Shown in pieces: positions 36,301 through 49,130 of a stretch of DNA of 64,000 nucleotides. Source of the DNA: Penelope pileata. Taxonomy: Eukaryota > Chordata > Aves > Galliformes > Cracidae. The notes below the pieces were generated by a model. That model worked only from the letters and a program-made list of their open reading frames with translations, ran no database searches and was not told the DNA's origin. Numbering within the stretch: position 1 is the stretch's first letter; each line of letters begins with the position of its first letter. The position numbers and the translations under genes were made by a program. The stretch is taken from contig WBMW01000023.1 of assembly GCA_013396635.1 (NCBI GenBank), forward strand, positions 186,001 to 250,000, given 5' to 3'.

Positions 36301-37969
36301 TAACGTACGTCCGGTCGGGTGCTTCTTTTCCTGAGTTTTATACTGAGATGTTAATAGTGGCTTTATATAAACTTGTAAAACTCTTTAAGATAGAAAAAGG
36401 ATGAGAACCTTTGGTGACGGTCAGGGTAATGGGGATGGGGGTAGATAAGGCATCACACAAAGGAGGCTCCTGCCTGGGTTTTAAACAGCAGGTGCTGCTT
36501 GGATACTGGGGATACTGGGGTGGAGTGCCTGTACGGACGGTGGGAAAGACAGATTGGCTGTGTACTTTTTTTTTCTGCCAAACTTACTGTTTGGCTGTAA
36601 TTTAGAGGTTATAAGAAAGCAAAGCTAAGACTGAGGGACATGTGGCTTGTCCTGATGATGCCGTATTGATTCGTATAAGGAGATAACAGGAAAATGCTGA
36701 GATACCCAAAGGCTTTTGGAAGGGCTCATGTCTGTTAGACTCGGTGGGGTTGCGGGGCTTGCTCTGTTTCCTTTCTGACTGAGCCTGACTCCTTCGTAGT
36801 TACTTTTTGGGTTTGAGTTCCTGAAATGCAGTGTTTGGCCCTCAGCTCTGAGTACTCCTCGTTCTAGGGGAGTGCAGCTTTTACAAGGCTGTGATCTGAA
36901 GTCCCCAGTGATAGGTCCTTGTCACCAATATTGAAGATTTTTTTCCTCTCCTGCTATGAAATGTCAACCATGGAAAAAAGTTTGCAAGGAAGTGGCCATA
37001 TATAGATTAGCCACCTGCTTATAAAGTAATTAAAAGGTGATTTAAATACTGCTGTGAAAAGACCAGCTTTCTCTAATCTGTGTACACACTGGGGACTACT
37101 TCTGCTTGGTTCAGGAAAGCACTCACCATGAACTCGCACCCATCCGAGTTCTTCAGGAGCTGGTGTTACACTGAACCATCCATGTGGCAAATTAAAAAGT
37201 CTGGTGGACGGATGATACGGTTCCGAGAACTCAATAAAACCCATTACCTACAACGCTGATCTTTCTATTCCAGTGACACATTTGCTGGTAGTTTTGCAAC
37301 AGAAGGAAGAATTAAGGGAAAAAGAAACAGAATTCAAGTATTTTGAGTCTCTGTTTTAGTGGAGCAAAAGAATTAATTTCTGCTTCAATATGTGCAGGAT
37401 TTAGTGGAAATCTCCCCTCCATCATGTTCACAAAAAGATGTGGGTGTCCTACTTGTAATTGTAGTTGTTGTGCTGAAATGGTGATGGAGGCATCAATAAA
37501 GCAACGTAAAACCGTGAGAGGACCGAACCAAATGGGGGTGATTTGACTTGCATCATAGGAGTATGAATTTTTCAGTTCTGTCTGGAAAAGAGCCTTGTTT
37601 CACTCCGATGTAACAACAGCTGAGAACAGATCTTGCCTGCGAGGCAGCTGATGCTGTAAAAATTCTCATGAGGTGGTTTAAAACCAGAGCAAGCGCTACC
37701 CTGCGTCCTTTTGGCTGTGATTTTTTATCAGAACTGATTGGTGTGCACTGGTGATTCTCTGGGATGGGGGGGATGAGGAGGATGGGGGAACAATAAAACT
37801 TTCAAATTCCAGCATCCAAAGTGAGGCAGACACCTTGCCTTTAGGCACCCAAATAAGAACCGTTTTGAACAATGAGGTAATGAGAAGAAGCACATTCGAT
37901 AGCAGTGACTCTTCAGGAGAGTGTGTCCACCTCTCCCACCAGCCTGTCTTCCGTGTGGTACCCGTGAGA
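33323..37969. other. Unique non-coding sequence, no gene recognised
   Basis: No gene or repeat body is recognisable. A 10-bp tandem duplication ('gatactgggg' twice) lies at 36502-36520. AT-rich DNA at 36000-36300 has the texture of a conserved non-coding element and ends in a small CpG cluster, 'taacgtacgtccggtcggg', at 36301-36319. Confidence 0.5.
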
Positions 37970-38036
37970 GGTGGAGGGGTAGATCGTTTTGGACTTGGTG
38001 AACTTGAAGGTCTTTTCCAACCTAAAGGATTCCATG
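37970..38036 (+). mobile_element. CR1 LINE 3' tail fragment, sense
   Basis: 'ttggacttggtgaacttg', 'aaggtcttttccaacctaaa' and 'ggattccatg' match the last 50 bp or so of CR1 ('ttggactcgatgatcttaga' and following). Upstream similarity is poor, so the left border is a guess. Confidence 0.65.
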
Positions 38037-41000
38037 CTCATCAGTGCTTTGCACCAGAAATCTTTTGGGATCCTTGCTATTGAATGTAGGAGTTACACAT
38101 ACAGGTCCTAGGAAAAAAAGCTGTTTGTTGTCATTAATATAGGTTTAGACCCATGCTGAAGCGAATGTTTTTGCACAAGTCAATTCAAAATGGTTGTTGT
38201 TGTCTGGTATAGGCCTTCAAATCCATGGGAACTTCAGAATCCTGGCGGAATTGTTTATTCCTGTTACCCCACATGGCAGCATTGTGTGTACCAAGAGAAG
38301 CTCTTGTTATGCGCTGCTTCTGTCCCAGTATTTGTTTGAAGCCAGCAGTGCAAATGTGTCCCCTTGATCTTCCTTTTCTTCTCCCTGAGCCAAGAAACCT
38401 CAAGATGCATTTTGAGCTACCAGTGACCACTCAGCGATAATGATACCACTCAAAAGGTTTTTATGTGCAGCTCTGGTAGTTTGCAATTATATATGTAAAT
38501 TCTGTAAATGGAACATAAGTATTTTGGGGTGTTCCTATTGTTCTGTTCCCTTTGCTTTCTCCCCTTGTTTGCTTACGTTGTCTTTGGAAGGACGTATTTC
38601 CTTCATTTGGCAAGTGGGGGGGCCTTTGTTGCTGGGTGTGATTCTTTTCATAGGGACTTTTGCTCTTCAGCAGAATTTGCAGATAGAGTAATTGCTGTGC
38701 ACGTGGCAGCAGCTGCTTTGTCGCTGCCCTGACGGTGACAGGTTTTGGTTTGGTTGGCTTTGAAGTTCTCAGTTCTCATTTCTTAGAAACTTGCGGGCCT
38801 TCTTCCTTTTTTTTTCCCTTCATTATTTCTTGTAAGTTTGTGAAGCTTCCCATTCATATTCGCTTTTTGTCACTGCCTTTGCATTGGCTGCTTGCAGGAG
38901 AGATTTGGGGTATTATAAATAATAAAACAGAACGCGACAGATCTCTTCCTTGTTTGGTTCAGCAGGGCTCTTGGGAAGCAGCATTCCATTAATTCTCTCT
39001 GTTTTGCCAGTGACACGAGGGGGGGGATGGCTGTGCATCATGAAGGGATGGCATTGTGGTGTTCTCGTCAGTATTGTCTCGGTGTGTTTGTGTTGGGCAG
39101 AGTGGTGTGAGTTTTCCAGGCCTTGCACAGGATCGTTGTGGAAGCAGTTCATGTCTGTTAGCTGTGAACAGATGGCAACGCGTTATTTTTGGCATGGGGA
39201 AGGAAAAGAAGACCTCATGTTGCATATGAATAGACATCTCCGGGGATTGTCCTACCGAAATGAGGATGTGAACGTAAAAGCAGAGTGAAACTCACCTGGG
39301 GCTTTGTGCCCTGCTTTGTAGGACTTCAGCCAGTCCTGGGTTGATCTGCTGCTTCTGGAAACTTTTCAAACCTCTGTTGGGTGCAAACGTGGTAGGGCTG
39401 GCAATCCTATTTCTTTTAGGCAGTCAAAAAGATGTTCCTTGTCATTAGGGGACGGAATTAGAAATTGGTAGTTGGGCCAGCAAACTGGGTGGGGGACAAG
39501 TTCTGTTACAAGAGTCCGGCCAGTCCTTGTGTTGGTTGGTTGGTGGGTTTAGCATGGCTGGGGCCAGGTTGCATTTGCTGCAGCACAGAGCTACACCTGT
39601 AAGCACAGTGAGGAACGTGACATGTGAGCTGCTGTTTGGGATAAACCAGGACAGGTATCGGTCAAAAAGTGAGGCACAGACTCCAGGTGGGTGCTGTGGT
39701 GCCTGGGAGCTGGTGACTGACCGAGAAGAGATTGTGGGAAGCTGCAAGTAGAGATCGGAGCTTTGTAGTGCGTGTACGGGCTGTGGGGGAAGCCTGAGCA
39801 CTGCCAGGAGAAATAGATTCCTCTTCCCTGTGGGAGGCTCGGTGTTTCCTCCCTCCCTGGCTCCATTGCTCAACTGGAACCTGACTGCCTCATCACCTCC
39901 AAACCAAGCTGCTGAAAGGCCTTTGGTGAGGGGCAAACCCAGGGAGTGGAGGACCAACGTCAGCCGAAATTGGGGCAGATGGGCATTTGGGATAGTGCTC
40001 GAGAAACCCCCATCTTAGGAGGTGAGTGCAGCCAGCGCGTGGAGAAAATCTGGAGAGTTGGGGAGCTAAGAGAAAATACATCTGGGTGGGACGTGTGTAG
40101 GTTCCTGTGCTCCATCACTGGACTCTGAGGTGACACTCTGTATCTTCCATATGGAAGCAAAGCATAAACTGTGAGAAAAACAAGTACTAGAAACCTTTTT
40201 CTTTGTTTCTGTTTAACAACTTCTATTTGGCTTTAAATGCCAATCACTTGAGCTCCTCACAGCATTCTCCCAGGTCAAGGAATTAAGGATTTGTGGGGAA
40301 GTGGGGAGCTCTCTGTATTCTTGTGGCACGTCCAGCCCAGGGCTGAGCAGCTGCTCCCCTGCACAAAGCCTGGGAGATTCTCAGGTGCTGTGCTGTCTGG
40401 TTCCCCGTAGTGCCCTAGCTGTCTGGCTTTTAGTTTGTTTAAATAAAGCTTGACTTGCAGCATGAGAAAATTGTTTCTTGGATGCATTTTTAATGAGCTC
40501 TTCTGCGGTTGGTGGGACCCAGAGGTAGTTCAGTGTTTTCTGCTCGGTGCTGCTGATCCTTGTCAGAGGCATTTGATAACACTTTGTGATTGAAAAAACA
40601 TTGGAAATGCTGATTGTATCTTTTATTTTTAATTCTAAATGTTTTATGGTTATAGATTGGGTTTATTCTGAGTCAGTACCGCTTTGACCTTGTGCTGTGC
40701 ATTCCTTCACAGAGCTGATGTGGCAGCAACTGTTTCCAGGCCAGGTCAGCCTAATTAAATGCTGAGACGCTGCTGTACGTGAGTGTCTGAGGAGGTCGGC
40801 TCTGGGGCTTCCCTTCAGCCCTCTCCTAAGAGAGCAATTACATCGGGTCCTGCTCTTTGGACAAGTGCTGCTCTCTTAGAGAGCCTGCTCAGGTTCATCG
40901 TGCTGTTCCGAGCAGCCACGTAAACCAGGTCATGCTGTGCATAAAGAAGCTTGGGCTTTGCTACAAAGACCACTGAAATATAACAGCACTTGGTACGTGA

Positions 41001-41103
41001 GGATGTCTGTATTAGATTTTGACACCAGTGTGCTATTGCCTTAATCTTTCGGTGTTAATGTACTGCATCATTGCAAGGTGTCGATATGCTAGGATGATTG
41101 GGG

Positions 41104-41119
41104 AAAAAAAAAAAAAAAA
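41104..41119. repeat. Poly(A) run
   Basis: Sixteen consecutive A bases, the longest mononucleotide tract in the window. The sequence upstream ('tgctaggatgattgggg') does not identify a retroposon. Confidence 0.9.
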
Positions 41120-42689
41120 GGTTTTTATATTTTATTATAAGGTGAGTGATAAAAAGCTATAAAACTAACTTTGCACCTAAGCAGCTTTCATAAATGATAA
41201 ACTTTGCATCTTTAACCATAATCAGAATTATAGTTCTAAGTTTGCAGGGATGACATCAACCAGGAGCAGGGCACATGCTGCAACCCCTGGGTGAACACAC
41301 CTGCGGACTGGTTCGGGTCAGTGATTTAAAAACTGAAACAGAGACTTGATTTAGTTGGATTTGTTTGTAGCAGGTATAACTTAGTTTGATCTCAAAGACA
41401 GAGAGGTGGGAGGAGGGTTTGTTTGGAACCACTGAAATACAGGTGCTGTACTGGTGGGGGGTGAAGCTGGTGTATGTGCTCCACAGTATTAAACATCAGG
41501 TAGGTATCACAAATTATTTCGGTGCAGTAATTAATCTATAAAGGAACAGAATGAGCTGCCACCAGCTTGGATCTGGCAAAGGTCTCTTGTGGTTTTTGTG
41601 ATAAAATTTCCCATTTCTAACTTGCTGTTACATCAGAGGGGACAGGAGATAGCTGTTGGGGTGCAGCTGTAACGAGCTGAGATGCTGCTTGCAGTGGGGT
41701 GGCATCTCAAGGTTGAAGAGAGCTGTGTGTCTGGTTGCTGATGTGCAAGGTAGATTCAGATGAACCAACTGTTCAGAAAACATTCCAGCTTTCAGAACAG
41801 CATCGCTTCTGTGCAGACTTTGTTCACCTATTTCAGGTCAGTACTTGGCCCAGGTGTGAACTTTGTACAGTGTTTGCCTGACCCTTTCTGTATTGAATTA
41901 ATTAAATGCATGCAGCTCTATGGCTGTCACTGATACTGTGAAGACGGTTTATAATTTGTTCTTTTTTCTGTGTTAACTGTGAAAGATACCAATTTTCAGT
42001 GCTGGAGCTACTGCTGGAATTCTCAGTGGAGCCAAGGTGCACTACAAGGTTTGTGTCTTATGGGCTTGGGAGCAGAAGCTCTCTGCTTCTGTCTTTTCAT
42101 TCTCCAGATTTAGGCAAAGAATCACGTTCTCTCCTGGCGTATGTTGACACAGGCTCTGAAATCAGTGAACCTTCCCAGTGATCTGGGGTTCCCACAGTGC
42201 AACCCTATAAAACCTGCGGGCAGACACAGGTGGAGGTCATTACTTCCAGGGGCCACGACCTGTGAGCTCAGAGCAGAACAATGAAGCTTCTTGACCTCTG
42301 ATCTTGAACACCAACAGCAGCATGACTGTACCCTGACCCCAGTGACAGTGGAGAGCTGTGTGGCATCAGAAAGTTCCCCTGGGTGGATGTGCCTGGGGCT
42401 CTGCTCAGCCCTGTGCAACTGGATGCTAGCGTTGGTTTCCATAGCAAAAAAGACATCAAGATCAAAAGTCATCATGGTCCATTACATTCACTCTAGAGAA
42501 AACCCTTTCAAAGAACTGTGAGGCTGCCTGTGGTCCATGGTGTGATACAGTTTCAGCTGCAATCCAGAGGAAATCTTTGGAAATTTCCCCTCTGAACTGG
42601 AGGAGGTTTGTGTGCCTTGCCTGCCCAGCACCGTACTGCAGCCTGCAGGGTGGTGAGTTTACCCCAGAGAGGTGATTCGGTAGGAGACA

Positions 42690-42718
42690 TTAATGGAAGA
42701 AGACTTAATGGAAGAAGA
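42690..42718 (+). repeat. 15-bp tandem duplication
   Basis: 'ttaatggaagaaga' is present twice head to tail with one intervening base (42690-42703 and 42705-42718). It is a small replication-slippage type duplication. Confidence 0.85.
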
Positions 42719-45700
42719 AGGGTTGTGGTTGGGGTTTGCAGGAGACTTGAAGGTTTTATTGGTCAGGAGTGGCCAGCTGCATTGCAGAGGTGCCTTTCTG
42801 AAGGCAGGTGGAGAAACATGGTTCAGAGGTGGCTGCCTTGGGGTGGGTGCAGCTCCTGCTCTGCTTGCAGGTCTCAGCTGCAGCTGCATGGAGACGAGGC
42901 ACCATGAGACAAAAGCCTTCACTGCACATCGTGGGCAGGTCCGTGTGCTTCCCCCTAGTGGCTCTGTTCTCGCTGAGCCCAGACTGACAGTTGCAGCTAT
43001 TATTTTAATGCTGTGCAAATAGTCTTTGTGTCTCAGAGCGGGTTGTAGATTTTAACAACAGTTACTTCTGCAAGAGCTGAGGTCTCTTGGTGTTCTTGCA
43101 GCATCTAAAATGTCAAGGCCCTTGGGAAATAGCAAGCCTAATGTACGGTGGTCAGTGCTAATTAAACTTCTGAATATTTCCTCTTTTGTCAGGATGCAGA
43201 AAATTCTTTGCTTTTGTTTTACTTGCTTTGTGCTTTCCATGCTCTGATAATTTTTATTTTTCCTGGTTACTTGATACATACCATGACTTGTTTCTGTGTG
43301 TAGAAAACATAGTATTTTTTTGGGGAAATGCGGAATTTGTAACCAGAGCTGCTCCTTTCTTAGTTGTGCGTGAGTTTGATTTTGACCACTGTTGTCTCTG
43401 CTGATAACCATCAGGTGGGCTAAATGCTTGCTCTGTAAGCGGTGAGCTTTTTTCAGTGCTGTTTCTTAACACAAACAGAAAAAGCAATTCTTTGTAATGC
43501 AGTGTAAGCTTTGTCAGTTTGTGCTAGTGGAACTGGCAGACTTATTTACAGCTTTCTATTGCTTCTTTTTGGTACTTTGGCAAGGACCGCGTCTCTGGGC
43601 ACCCTGTCCTTCCTGTGCAGGAGGTTCATCTCCCTGAGAAATAGACCTCTTTCCATTCTCCCTCCAGCTGCTCTCAGCCTGACTTGCTCTTACACTTGCA
43701 GAGACTCTTTCAGAAGCCCGGTCACGTTATTCGGAGCTGGCTGTGTGGGAGGTAGGTCATCCTGGGCACCTCCACGTCCCCTGCTTGGGAGTGCTGCTGC
43801 CTTTCCATGCCTGGGATTTGCTCCACAAGCATGCAAGTGCTGGAGCCTGGCTGGGTTCATCGCTCACTTTGGAGACTTTGAGGATTCAAGGACACAAGTG
43901 CATCACTGTGGTACTGCACATCCATGTGTCAGTGCTGTGGGATGAAATAAAATGTTGGCTTAAATGTCAGGAAAGTAGCCCTAGGCACCCATAGTGAATC
44001 TTAGTATCAGGACAGCTGCTGCTTCCGTTACATCTTGTTTTGCAGAGGCAAGATCCAGTGCAGCAGCAGGGCAGGAGCTTCCCGCAGGTCCCGGCTGCCA
44101 TCACTGTAAAGGAATCTTGCTTGAAATAGTTCTGAAGCAAGGGAGTTCCATCTTATGGAGGATATCTGGGTATCAACAGCGATCACTGTTGTGACCCAGC
44201 ACAAATAGCAGCAGCATTGGCCTTTTCATGGTTTCTTTAGAACTTTTTGAACTAGTCCTCAAAACTCTTCAATGACTGTTAAATGAAATTTTCTAGGCCC
44301 TTAAAGCGTGTCATTTAATCTTCATCTACTTCAGTTTGAAAGTGTAGAAATCCAAATGCCAAATGGTATGGGGGGTTCTACAAGATCTTTTTGGGGAGGT
44401 TATATTTGAGTGTGGAGGCTTAACTCTGTTCTTCTATGTCTCTGAATAGCTGCTAGAAAATTGATTGCTTCCAAATCTCACTTCTTGAGATTCAGTGAAT
44501 CCAGAAGATCACCAGCAGTCTTCCTTTGCTTTGTCAGGGGAAAGATGCAACATTATTCCTAACAAGATGGACACAGCAAGCAAGCCATAGTCTTGGTGAA
44601 ATTCAGCCATTAAAATCCTTTTGCATCTCAGGATTCTCTTGCTCCTCACCCATACATTTGCACAGTGCTTCTCTCTTTATGCTGAAATACAGCAAGGAAG
44701 AAAACACCACTGGTGTAGGACAGTCTGCAGGCAGCACTACCCTGGTTAGTACATGTTTCTGTCCTCATTACTTTCCATCTCACTGTTCTGTATATGACCC
44801 TTCAACATTTGCATATGGTGAGAGTCAGAGAAAAGATGGTGAAGGATTTAGCCTGAAGGAAAATAGACTCTGATAAGAAAATGAGACTTGCAACGTGGGA
44901 TACGTGCACCCAGTGTGATGGGGGGAGGCTGGCTGGCTCCAGTTGTTATTCTCTATGGGTATCCATGGCACAGAAGTGATGGGCCCTGTCCAATGGCAGT
45001 CACGGTGTGAATGGTCCTTGAAATGGTAAAACAGCGTAATTCACATTGCAATTTCCAGCTCTCATTTTCTAGAACATTGGATTTTTGTCTCCTGCTTCTT
45101 TTGTGAGATGGGAAGTTATTCCAGACATGGGACTTGTTGTCCAGACAGACTCAGTGTCTCTGTACTTCTGGTTTCCAAGTGCTTTCCAGATTATCTGGAG
45201 GAAAACATCCTTGTTCATGTTGCACTTGTGAAGTTTTTGGAACTGCTTTCTGGGCTCTGAGTCAGTAGTGCAGTTCCATAGCTTTTGAACTTCAACACTT
45301 CCAAATTTTGTGATTTAGAGTATTTTGACATTTTCTGCAATAAAGACTCCATGACATTGCTAGGGTTCACTTAGGCGCAAAGTGACACTATGTTAGAAAA
45401 AGGAATTGGGAAAAGGATTAAAACTAAAAAGAGTTGGCACGTTACTTCATCTTTCAGTGCTGCCTGGGCAAACCAAAATGTCTCCAGTGGCTGTGTCTCA
45501 GCAAACAAAAGGATGGGAAGAGTTCTTCTCGGTCTTTCTGACATACAAACAAGTGTGTGCACATACATGGGGATACCAGGTTTGTAGCTCCTGAGAGAAC
45601 AGTCACAAAGAGTCAGGACCCCGGAGCTGAGGGCTTTGCTCACATGTAGGGTAAGGGCAGTCTTTGCCCCTGAGTTACGGCCGTGCTGATGTGTGACAGG

Positions 45701-48700
45701 ACGTGGGGACTGGCTGACCCAGGCTAATGGGAGTGCTTGGGGGCAGTAGCTAAGGAGGAAAGGTTTGACATTCAAGCTGGGTTCTGTCCTAGTCCCTGCA
45801 TGATCAGAGTGATTCAAAGGTGTTTCTATATACGTATCAAGTAGGGCTTTTAAGGTGATGCGAATCTGCAAATTTTGAGCCTTTCCAGGTACAGGAGGCA
45901 GCCTGGGAAAAGCCCATAGTCATTATCCTTACTTTGAATCCTCAGCTAAATTGTCTCTTCTTATAGCCTGTAATGGCTTTCCTTCTCACCAAGATCAGCT
46001 CTTCCTCTTTGCTTCCAGCTTCAGCAGTGTGGTTGGTTTTGAAGCCTTTGTGCCGTGCTGTATTGCACTAACGCGAGGCTTTTCCTCCTCCGTAATATCC
46101 CCATTGCCCAGTGTCACCATCCATCACAGCAGGGCTACAAGGAAGCAGAATTGCATTATGTTTCCATGTTTGGTGCAGAAACCTACTTTAACTTAGATTT
46201 AGATGATATATATTTTTCCCTCTAGATTGTGTGTTATTAGTCAACTTAATACCTTTTACAAATAATCATTAATTTAAAACCACAGGATAAATTCTTTGTT
46301 TAAGCAAGAAATGGAAAGTATTCCAACCATTTAATGAATTAAATAGTTCAAAGAATAATTTTCAGAGTCTTATAGCATATTAGGAAAGGCTTTGAAGTGA
46401 ATAATAGATAGTGCTGCATATTTAAGAAAATGTATTTTTCTGGCATCTGGGCTGCATGCCTGATGGGATTTCTTTACGTGGGTATGAACACAGGGCTGCC
46501 ATAAGGGAGCACAGCTCAGCTGAGGTTTGTAGAGCTGCACCTGCCACAGTGGATTTGATCCATTACGTCTCCATAAATGTGATTTTTTTCGTTTCATTTC
46601 TCACCCAAACCTTTCTCTTGAGTAGCATTCAGGGCTCCACTGGGTACCTTTGGTGGTGTCCTAAAATACATCTAGTTCTCAGAAGCATTTTTTTTAGTGT
46701 TGGAAGAGTCTCGACTGGAATTCCCTTATTTGCTTACTTGTCTGTGCTGAAGATGAGTGGATTTTCCTTGGGGTTGTCTCTTCCCAAACAACCCTTTCTG
46801 GAATAGGGGGAGCTCCACAGGAGTGTCAGAGGAGAAATCCCCTCTCCCCAGCTGAGAGAAGAGCTGTGCCTTGCATTCTCCTTGCCTCCAAACGGCTTTG
46901 AGGTAAGAGCTGAATCCCAAACCGCCAGAATCTGCCTAAGGATACTCCACAGCTCTGACTGCACTGTGCCAGAGTGAAGTGCTCACTGTGGTGCACGATG
47001 GCTTGTCCCAGCTTTCAACACAGCAATGCCTGGTTGTGCAGGAAGGGGCTCGCTGGAGGAGATGTGGAAAGGGGAGGCCTTTGCAGACAGATGTTTCCAC
47101 TGTCTCATTTCTCACCTATTTAATTTAGATGTGAAAAATAGGTTTCTGTTTGCTTTGAAGATTTTTCAAAGCTATGAGTTCATGAACAAACTCTGGGACT
47201 TTGGCCAATAGTTGGGATGGCACAGGAGCCCCCGGACCCAGCGGGGAGAGGTGAGCAGGCTGAATGTGTGCCTCGGGGAACTGAATCTCTCAAAGCAATG
47301 CTGCTGAAGTCAGAGGCTGACTTAGCTTTGGGAATAACACTTTGGAAGAAGAAGTGTTGGAGTAAGACGGCTACCGGAGGAGAATTAACACCCTGGAGAT
47401 GTGAGAGCTACTCAAAGAACTGGGTATGAAGTGGGCTTCTGTAGTCATTTTGCCCTGGTGTGACCTGTACAATAGTTGAACTGTTGGCAGTGTTGCAAAT
47501 AAACCTGGTAACACCACAAGATTCATGTGCTTGTTACTGATAAGCTAGCAAAGTTAGCATACAGCTTTTGCATGATCCGTGCTGGTTGGAGATTGTACTG
47601 GGAGCTTTTTATGATGAATACTTGAAAGCTTGTACAGAAATAAACATGAAGAAATAGCACTTTGTCTTAAAACTCCTGTTCTTGAACTGACACAATGTTA
47701 GAAGACTGGATCCTTAGCAGCAGCGAATGTGAACAGCTCTGAGTTCTGTGAAGCTATGATGGTTTACAGTGACTAGGGTTGTGGCCTAAAATATTTAGGT
47801 ATGCTTAGCACAGTGCATTTGTCCAAAAATGACGACGAGTCTCTGCCGTGCCAAGAAAATTGTCCCACAAGCAGCGGAGCACACTCAGTACATCATGCCC
47901 GTTTGGGCAAGGCTGAATAGCAAACGACAAGCCCCAGAACTGGGTAAATGCCCCTGTAATTTGTCTTCTGACATTGTACTGCTTGCAGCTCTGCCAAGGA
48001 AATGGAAAAATGTGGAGAGGGCCCTAAGCAGCCTGTTGCAACACAGTGAATCCTGCTTCTGAAGCTGTGCTGACTGGGATGCTGCGCTCCTCAGACATGC
48101 CAGCAGCCACAGCAAATCAAAACAATGCAACTCCCCTCTAAAATACAAAGAGGGAAAATCACATGACATCGTATTTTGTGTGAGTAACATAAACTTGGCA
48201 GTTCATGCAGCAGGGGTGGGTCATTGTGTGCAAACAACCAGCAAGAGTAGATGTGTGCCTCCTTTCCCCTTGCCCCAGCTATCATACACCATCAGCAGCT
48301 CTGACCAGCAAGAAGTCAAGGAGGCATGCAAGCTCTCCCTTTTGGTCATGTTCCACAATGTGCACTTTCTATATTAGGGCAGTACGTAGTGGCACAGCTT
48401 TGCTGAAGTGGAACCTGCTAAGGGAGGAAGAACTGCTCATCTCGACAAAGCCGTCATTGACACCAGTGGATGTGTTACTGCCTCAAGCATGACCTAGGGG
48501 GAAGTCAAGCTCTTCTTGAGGCTTAAGGCTCTCATAGTTTTGAGGCAGTACAGTTGCCAGCTCTGATCTGCGTCATGCATGTGTAGGTTCACTCCAGGGA
48601 TCCCATAAACCTCTAGGGTGCTTTGGAGAGACAATGCAGCTTTCTGGTCCTGCTAGCACTAAATGTCCAGGGTCTGTTCCTGTTGTGCCACATTTCCTTT

Positions 48701-48849
48701 TTTTATTTTTTGCAGCTGTTATCAAATACAATGCTTCTTATACATATAAAGTAGATTTTTCTCCAGATAAATCATTCGTCAAACGGAAATAAATGGCAGA
48801 AATTTCCTGAGCAAAAATAAACCCCGTCTCTCTGAAGCCACGTTAGTGA

Positions 48850-49092
48850 CAATACATAGCCCTTTTCATCTTCAAAGCGCTGTGCAAACTTTAAATAATG
48901 ATTCCTTTTTAACAGAGCTGTGAAGTATGTATTAATGTTCCACATGAAAGATGGGAAACCGAGAAGAGAGGCTCATTGGTTCATGTGGAGTTGTGGGATC
49001 AGAGCCAGTTGAGAGGCAAGATTCTCTGGGCTGCCAGGACCTGGAACCCAGATTTATAGTTGTTCATGCTTCTGCCATTCTGTGCTCTAGAT
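48850..49092 (-). mobile_element. Ancient MIR/L3-like SINE relic, antisense
   Basis: The plus strand contains 'ttcatcttcaaagcgctgtg', 'gctgtgaagtatgtattaat', 'agatgggaaaccgagaagag' and, later, 'gacctggaacccagattta'. In the same order these match the reverse complement of the MIR/L3-type SINE: 'caaagcgctttacaaac', 'ctgtgaggtaggtattatt', 'agatggggaaactgaggc' and 'gaacccagg'. Only scattered blocks survive, as expected of an insertion older than birds. Assignment to MIR or to the related L3/CR1-L3 tail is from memory and not settled. Confidence 0.65.
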
Positions 49093-49097
49093 GTAAT

Positions 49098-49130
49098 ATG
49101 TAACTCCCTGACGTCAGTGGAGATTCACTA
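49098..49130 (+). repeat. Possible relic of the ancient amniote repeat, containing a CRE
   Basis: 'aactccctgacgtcagtgg' followed by 'agattcactag' resembles the 'ttgacttcagtggagttaca' motif of the old reptile-type repeat also seen near 23838 and 62190. One changed base creates a full TGACGTCA at 49109-49116. The match is short and could be chance. Confidence 0.3.

Larger units (their letters stand above)
38037..48849. other. Unique non-coding sequence, no gene recognised
   Basis: This is the longest stretch with no recognised gene or transposon. The window's longest frame, 170 codons on the minus strand at 39445-39957, overlaps several open frames on both strands and matches no family. An A16 tract lies at 41104-41119. 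A 15-bp tandem duplication lies at 42690-42718. AT-rich DNA at 46190-46440 contains several TAAT and 'aaaccaca' (RUNX-like) motifs of unknown meaning. Confidence 0.5.

Noticed and set aside
37150..37175. 'agctggtgttacactgaa', partly like miR-138
   Set aside because: It diverges after nine bases and has no hairpin.
39445..39957. Longest open frame, about 170 codons on the minus strand
   Set aside because: No known family, no domain or signal, overlapped by several open frames on both strands, and no splice or promoter context. It looks like chance.
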